From: a virus
Length of the DNA: 43,037 nt
Virus record (IMG/VR): IMGVR_UViG_3300031223_000015
Coordinates: 1-43,037 of that record
Strand: one strand, 5' to 3'
A program made the translations under genes and the position numbers. Below, piece after piece: positions 38,993-43,037 of the stretch. Numbering within the stretch: the first letter of the stretch is position 1; every line of letters starts with the position of its first letter. Under the pieces are notes generated by a model, which worked only from the letters and a program-made list of their open reading frames with translations, was not told the DNA's origin and made no database searches.

Positions 38993-41622
38993 TACTAGGT
39001 CAATGGGCTGCTTTAGGTCAATGGGGAGAAGCCCCTCCAATTGAAGGAGGACTGCATCTTGATATTGCAACTGAAAAATGGGTATCACTGCTGCCGTATA
39101 CTTTTCCTGAATCTGGAATTGTAACTGTAGCTTTAGATTTTAACGCCCCTAATTCAATCACAGAAAACCAACAACTGTTTAAGCTGAAGAGAGCACCCCT
39201 TGAAATCAGTGCAAGGTTTGAAGCTTCGGGGGCTGTTTATGTTTATGTTGCTACAAATACTGAAGCTAGAGAACTAAGTGGAGGGACAGTAACGCAGGGT
39301 AGTCGTTATATACTTAGTGTAAGTCTTAATATTACCAGTGGCGGTATTGTAGTTGCTCTTGATTCTTCTACTACTGATTCTTATACAATCAACTCGCCAA
39401 CTGATTTTAGTGAAGCTATTACAACTGAGGGTATTAATACGTCTTTAGGTAATGCTGATAACATGACATTTACTGATTCAGTTATTCGCACGTTTAACAT
39501 TAACGACGAAAGAACGTATGACGCTGATGATGACAGTAGCACTGGTGAACTTCTAGTAGACACAACAAGCGGCTCAAACGGCACTGTAGTAACAAATAGC
39601 TCTAATACGGCACCAGAAGTTACAGTAACAGCGGATAAAGCTACTTACGCGGCTGGTGAGACAATCACCTTTAGCGCAGACGCTACCGATATAAATGGCG
39701 ATACGCTAACTTACAGTTGGATAACAGGTGAGACGACGCAAAGCATCACTGTTATTGCTCCATCTAACAGTACGAATAGCCAGGTGACTAGAAGCTGCAT
39801 TGTTAACGACGGGAATGTGAACAGCGCAAGCTCGTCCGAAACCGTTGATGTTTTAGCGCAAGAAAATAGAGCGCCTACACTGAGCGTTACGTCAAACAAA
39901 TCAACTTACGCTGCGGGTGAAAATATTACTTTCACTGCAACGGCCAGCGACGCAGATGGTGACGCTTTAACTTACTTATGGTCAAGCGGTGAGACTACGC
40001 AAACAATTACAGTAACCGCACCAACAAGCGGCACATCGTCAACAGTGACGCGCAGTTGTGTTGCCAATGACGGTCAGGCAGATAGTGATATTGAGTTTGA
40101 AACGGTTAACGTAAATGCTGAAGTGGATACAACTGCGCCAGTTATTACGGTCAGTGGCCCTGAGTCACAATCTATTGCTTACAACGGCTCAGTACCTACG
40201 TTTACATCAAGTACTGACGATGGGTCTACTGTTGTTGTAGGTGGCGATATTATTGATAATCAGACCGCAGGTACCTACACCAAAACCTATAATTCAACTG
40301 ATGGCGAGAATGAGGCTATTCAGGTAACGCGAACCGTTATTGTAAATGAAGAGGTGGATACGACTGCACCTGTTATTACGGTCAGTGGTCCTGAGTCCCA
40401 AACGATTGTGTACGGTTCGGCTGTCCCTACGTTTAGTAGCAGCACCGATGACGGTTCAGCTATTACAATTGGTGGCGATACGATTGACAATCAGACCGCA
40501 GGTACCTACACCAAGACCTACGATTCAACTGATGGCACTAATTCCGCTACCCAAGTCACGCGAACCGTTATCGTAAGTGAAGATGTTACCGCGCCTGTCA
40601 TTACGGTTAGTGGTCCATCTTTACAAACTATTGCTTATAATGGCACTGTCCCGACCTTTAGTGCTACTACTGATGACGGGTCTGCGGTGGTTGTCGGTGG
40701 TGATACGATTGATAATCAAACGGCCGGCACCTACACCAAAACCTATAATGCAACTGATGGCACTAATGCCGCTACCCAAGTCACGCGAAGTGTGACAGTG
40801 GAGGAAGAGGCAGATACTACCGCGCCTGTCATTACGGTAACGCCAGGTAGTCAAACGATTGCCTATGGCGGGATTACACCTGTGTTTACTGCTACGGCCA
40901 ATGATGGTTCTACTGTTGTTGTCGGTGGCAATACACTTGATGTGTATTCTGCAGGACTCTACACGCTGACGTTTAACGCGACTGATGCGGCAGGGAACGT
41001 GGCTACTCAGGTGACAAGAACCGTTACTGTCCAAGAAGAGATTGATACAACTGCGCCAATAATTTCAGTAAGTGGATCCACTTCAACTACTATTGCTTAC
41101 GATGGCACTGTTCCTCTGTTTACCGCAAGTGCCCAAGGTTCAGTCGTTAATATCACTGGTGATGTTGTGGATAACCAGACCGCAGGGGCTTACGTTATTC
41201 GGTTTAACTCAACTGACATAGCGGGGAACCTGGCTACCCAAGTCACTCGAACGGTTATTGTCGAGGAAGAGGTTGTTGTTGTTACGATACCGCCGACTGC
41301 ACCGACTGATCCTAGCCAAGACATTACCGATACCATGTGGCAACACACGGATAACTTCTATGCACACACGCCTAGCATTACCGATTTCTCAGATGCGGAG
41401 TACATCTTGTCCGATAGGCGTGACTCCATAGAGTTTTACGCGACACTTGGGAACGGTATCTCAGAGCAAGATGGCAATCTTGTTGTCCATATCGATGACT
41501 CAAATATAACGTTTCAGGGTGCTCATTACCATCAGCTCGTTCTCTTTGACGCCACAGGCAATAAGTTAGCGCCTGAGTTCTTAAAGAAAGTGAACGTTAA
41601 ACCCATTCTATTTAAACCCTAA
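38989..41622 (+). CDS. Large repeat fibre protein with Ig-like domain array (877 aa)
   Basis: Residues 1-205 resemble a LamG-like domain. Next come two PKD/cadherin-like repeats (VTVTADKATYAAGETITF; SVTSNKSTYAAGENITF, each ending RSC-x-VNDG or RSCVANDG), then about five DUF5011-type Ig repeats of 70-78 residues (TAPVITVSGPESQ, with DNQTAGTYTKTY), and a C-terminal domain of about 100 residues (WQHTDNFYAHTPSITDFSD) that may be the tip or attachment domain. The repeats are tandem in DNA from about 40130 to 41260, with periods of 225-234 bases. It starts in an ATGA overlap with the previous gene. The first 200 residues use AGA-rich codons; the repeats look like the phage core. Confidence 0.72.
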   Translation: MILGQWAALGQWGEAPPIEGGLHLDIATEKWVSLLPYTFPESGIVTVALDFNAPNSITENQQLFKLKRAPLEISARFEASGAVYVYVATNTEARELSGGTVTQGSRYILSVSLNITSGGIVVALDSSTTDSYTINSPTDFSEAITTEGINTSLGNADNMTFTDSVIRTFNINDERTYDADDDSSTGELLVDTTSGSNGTVVTNSSNTAPEVTVTADKATYAAGETITFSADATDINGDTLTYSWITGETTQSITVIAPSNSTNSQVTRSCIVNDGNVNSASSSETVDVLAQENRAPTLSVTSNKSTYAAGENITFTATASDADGDALTYLWSSGETTQTITVTAPTSGTSSTVTRSCVANDGQADSDIEFETVNVNAEVDTTAPVITVSGPESQSIAYNGSVPTFTSSTDDGSTVVVGGDIIDNQTAGTYTKTYNSTDGENEAIQVTRTVIVNEEVDTTAPVITVSGPESQTIVYGSAVPTFSSSTDDGSAITIGGDTIDNQTAGTYTKTYDSTDGTNSATQVTRTVIVSEDVTAPVITVSGPSLQTIAYNGTVPTFSATTDDGSAVVVGGDTIDNQTAGTYTKTYNATDGTNAATQVTRSVTVEEEADTTAPVITVTPGSQTIAYGGITPVFTATANDGSTVVVGGNTLDVYSAGLYTLTFNATDAAGNVATQVTRTVTVQEEIDTTAPIISVSGSTSTTIAYDGTVPLFTASAQGSVVNITGDVVDNQTAGAYVIRFNSTDIAGNLATQVTRTVIVEEEVVVVTIPPTAPTDPSQDITDTMWQHTDNFYAHTPSITDFSDAEYILSDRRDSIEFYATLGNGISEQDGNLVVHIDDSNITFQGAHYHQLVLFDATGNKLAPEFLKKVNVKPILFKP
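40130..41262 (+). repeat. Tandem Ig-domain repeats in the fibre gene
   Basis: Copies of about 225-234 bases begin near 40138, 40369, 40594 and 40828, with a more diverged copy near 41050. Shared DNA includes the stretch encoding DNQTAGTYTKTY. Such arrays can gain or lose copies by recombination. Confidence 0.75.
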
Positions 41623-41630
41623 TCTGACTG

Positions 41631-41654
41631 CACCTGTTCACTTACGAACGGGTG
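41631..41654 (+). other. Intercistronic hairpin after the fibre gene
   Basis: CACCTGTTC pairs with GAACGGGTG (one T-G wobble) around ACTTAC. There is no T-run. It lies between the fibre stop and the AAGGAG of the next gene, so it may stop exonucleases or separate expression of structural and lysis genes. Confidence 0.5.
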
Positions 41655-41670
41655 TGAATTAAGGAGAACT

Positions 41671-41877
41671 ATGAGCGAAGTACAGCAATATGTGAACCAC
41701 CTAAAAGCTAGAATTCTTGATACCCAAGATTCGGCACACGCCCTTGATAAAACGTTAACTGGGATTTATGAAATGGCCGGTGTTAGCAACGCTGAGGAAT
41801 TGAGTGTTGTTTTGCAGGAAGTATTTAAAGAAGCTGAACCCAAAACTGTAATTGAACCAAAAGGTAAAAAGAAATGA
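41671..41877 (+). CDS. Hypothetical protein of the lysis cluster (68 aa)
   Basis: This small helical protein (VQQYVNHLKARILDTQDSAHALDKTL; NAEELSVVLQEVF) with a basic tail (KPKGKKK-like end) has no recognised family. AAGGAG lies 6 bases before ATG 41671. It overlaps the next gene as ATGA and is presumably expressed with the endolysin. Confidence 0.65.
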   Translation: MSEVQQYVNHLKARILDTQDSAHALDKTLTGIYEMAGVSNAEELSVVLQEVFKEAEPKTVIEPKGKKK

Positions 41878-42059
41878 AATCATTAATGATCAAGTTATTC
41901 GCACCCATCCTATTAGACATGTTTGTCGCTATTGCACGTAAGCTTGCAACGCGCTCAGACAACCACATTGACGATGACGTGGTTGATGCCATCGAGCGCA
42001 TGATGGGTGACAAACGTTTTGCGGGTAAAGTTAAGAACGTTATCGCTGGGATTAAGTGA
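41874..42059 (+). CDS. Small amphipathic protein, possible holin-like (61 aa)
   Basis: The N-terminus MKSLMIKLFAPILLDMFVAIARKLATR is hydrophobic or amphipathic and could insert into a membrane. The rest is charged and helical. It sits directly before the endolysin and overlaps it as GTGA, the usual place for a holin, but one short weak segment is less than most holins have. The role is inferred only from position. Confidence 0.5.
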   Translation: MKSLMIKLFAPILLDMFVAIARKLATRSDNHIDDDVVDAIERMMGDKRFAGKVKNVIAGIK

Positions 42060-42415
42060 AGTACGATAACTTTAGTGACGAACGATTGGCTTGCTCTTGT
42101 TGTGGACGGGCCAATCCCAACTGGGCATTTCATCTATTGATGTGCGATGTTGTGGCGTTTCGTTATTTTTTAGACAAGCCTGTTTATGTGGGGTCGGCTT
42201 ATCGTTGTCCCGATCATCCTATTGAAGCTAATAAGGAACAAGCGGGTGAACATAGCAGAGCAGCCATTGACTTGTCAGTTGATAGAAGTGACGGTCTTGA
42301 GTGTCTAAAGTTTTTTCTTAATTTGGGATACGTGGGCGTGGGTGTTTCGCAAAAAGGCTCAAAGCGTTTCATCCATATAGACCGCAGGGTACAGCCTGCT
42401 TTGTGGTCGTATTAA
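42056..42415 (+). CDS. Endolysin, peptidase M15 family (119 aa)
   Basis: The zinc-binding pattern of M15A D-Ala-D-Ala carboxypeptidase-like enzymes is complete: H66-x5-D72 in GEHSRAAIDLSV and H107 in RFIHIDRR. The surrounding motifs (LACSCCGRANPNWAF, VGSAYRCPDHP) are standard for the family. It cuts peptides of the cell wall at lysis. It is short and lacks a cell-wall-binding domain or signal peptide, so it needs a holin to reach the wall. The start is GTG 42056, overlapping the previous stop. It is the last phage gene in the window. Confidence 0.85.
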   Translation: MKYDNFSDERLACSCCGRANPNWAFHLLMCDVVAFRYFLDKPVYVGSAYRCPDHPIEANKEQAGEHSRAAIDLSVDRSDGLECLKFFLNLGYVGVGVSQKGSKRFIHIDRRVQPALWSY

Positions 42416-42465
42416 TTGTTGTACTTTTGGTTGCACTTTTGACTTCAATTTAAACTTTCCAATAC

Positions 42466-42491
42466 GAAAAAACCGCCAATTAGGGCGGTTT
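42466..42491 (-). terminator. Terminator after tRNA-Val copy 1
   Basis: AACCGCC (42471-42477) pairs with GGCGGTT (42484-42490). Read on the minus strand the stem is followed by TTTTTT, 10 bases beyond the tRNA 3' end. The plus-strand flank (TTTCTTTG) is weaker, but it could also end the late phage transcript. Confidence 0.85.
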
Positions 42492-42500
42492 CTTTGTTAG

Positions 42501-42576
42501 TGGTGGACGCTACTGGGCTTGAACCAGTGACCCTTGCCTTGTAAGGGCAATGCTCTCCCAACTGAGCTAAGCGTCC
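42501..42576 (-). tRNA. tRNA-Val(UAC), copy 1
   Basis: The 76-base gene has an encoded CCA. The acceptor arm pairs GGACGCT with AGCGTCC, the anticodon loop is CTTACAA (anticodon TAC), and the T loop is TTCAAGC. The anticodon stem is TTGCC/GGCAA. Both arms are intact, so it should be functional. Its 3' end faces the phage genes, the usual direction for an integration target. Confidence 0.95.
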
Positions 42577-42833
42577 AAAGTCTTAATACTTGGTTGCACT
42601 ATAGTTGCACCGCCAGAAAAAAGTGAGGTACGACCACTGGCTCTTTTCTGTGCTTTCTCTGCCAGGCTAAAACAAGTGTTTCTCACCTCGGTTGCACTAA
42701 AGTTGCACTTCCACGTACATTTTAATCAATAATTATATACTTAGTGCAACCAACCCTCTAAATTTCACACTCGTAGAGCTGTTATTTATTAAGTAGTAAT
42801 CGCTTATAAGTCACGCCATATAAGGGCTAGAAG
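42577..42833 (-). other. Spacer between the two tRNA-Val genes
   Basis: These 257 bases hold five of the GTTGCAC-type copies and an AT-rich stretch near 42720-42745. No gene is seen. The spacer is long for tandem tRNA genes, which suggests inserted or phage-derived DNA. Confidence 0.5.
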
Positions 42834-42909
42834 TGGTGGACGCTACTGGGCTTGAACCAGTGACCCTCGCCTTGTAAGGGCGATGCTCTCCCAACTGAGC
42901 TAAGCGTCC
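42834..42909 (-). tRNA. tRNA-Val(UAC), copy 2
   Basis: This gene is identical to copy 1 except for one base pair of the anticodon stem (TCGCC/GGCGA here, a C-G in place of the T-A pair). Both sides of the pair are changed, so pairing is kept. It has an encoded CCA, and the promoter at 42958-42985 lies directly upstream. Confidence 0.95.
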
Positions 42910-42957
42910 ATCTTGTCTAACAATCTTACTGATACGTTCCTCGGTAAGTGGACGCGT

Positions 42958-42985
42958 ATTATAGAGTTGAGACCGCATCTGTCAA
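42958..42985 (-). promoter_or_regulatory. Strong sigma-70 promoter of the tRNA-Val genes
   Basis: On the minus strand TTGACA (complement of 42980-42985) and TATAAT (complement of 42958-42963) are perfect hexamers with a 16-base spacer. They are followed by a GC-rich discriminator (ACGCG), typical of stable-RNA promoters under stringent control. This looks like host DNA. Confidence 0.85.
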
Positions 42986-43037
42986 CCGCATTTTAAAAAA
43001 AAAGCCCTGTTAGCTCAAAAATCGGCCAAACAATCAG

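Larger units (their letters stand above)
42418..42750. repeat. GTTGCAC repeat cluster around tRNA-Val, attachment-site (arm-type) candidate
   Basis: GTTGYAC occurs in direct pairs at 42418/42430, 42593/42604 and 42691/42702 (spacing 11-12 bases), with one inverted copy at 42744-42750. Pairs of short direct repeats on either side of a tRNA gene look like arm-type integrase sites of an attP, with the tRNA 3' end as the likely core. The integrase gene is not in the window. Confidence 0.6.

Overview
The window is almost entirely one tailed-phage genome, read here as a prophage. It most resembles a short-tailed (podovirus-like) phage of a Gram-negative, probably marine, gammaproteobacterium. This follows from a P22-type portal, an N4-gp56-type capsid protein, T7-like nozzle and ejected core proteins, an M15 endolysin, and a Sec-exported c-type cytochrome that only makes sense with a periplasm. 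The right end carries two tRNA-Val(UAC) genes on the minus strand with a strong host-type promoter, and next to them a cluster of short repeats that looks like an integrase attachment region. No integrase, repressor, polymerase, helicase or primase is visible. They may lie to the left of the window.

Layout: (1) 2-4701, minus strand, is a tightly packed early operon of small genes. It holds three paralogues with a CGTxxCxxG motif, a shortened DnaN-like sliding clamp, a RadC-like JAB protein, an AP2-domain-like DNA-binding protein, and two tiny genes (a 39-aa membrane protein and a 39-aa four-cysteine protein). (2) 4702-6060 has no credible gene but holds operator-like repeats, a 15-bp inverted repeat around an AT-rich core, three longer direct repeats and a (TCTCATG)x6 tract; it is the best place for an origin or control region. 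(3) 6061-9139, minus strand, is a second early operon of mostly unrecognised proteins. (4) 9140-9404 is a divergent control region. (5) 9405-42415, plus strand, holds packaging, head, connector, ejected core proteins, nozzle, tail fibre, a cytochrome cassette, two repeat-rich fibre-like proteins and lysis. (6) 42416-43037 holds the attachment-like repeats and tRNA-Val genes.

One promoter signature recurs along the plus strand. It is a small palindrome, AGTAnTACT, placed exactly 2 bases before a -10 hexamer, usually with an extended TG (AGTAWTACTGNTATAAT). I find it before 9405, 12481, 16533, 19765 (inside a gene), 23262, 29293 and 34223, with related copies at the early minus-strand operator at 4769-4804. 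This suggests one regulator controls both early and late promoters. At two of these sites a hairpin would hide the start codon or ribosome-binding site of read-through RNA but not of RNA begun at the local promoter.

The most unusual cargo is at 34223-37102. It encodes a secreted protein of 959 residues with two CxxCH haem sites that resembles the alpha subunit of hydrazine synthase (HzsA-related proteins). It has its own promoter, sits among tail genes and uses many AGA arginine codons, unlike the phage body. Product names rest on motifs read by eye and on recalled family features; no database search was possible.
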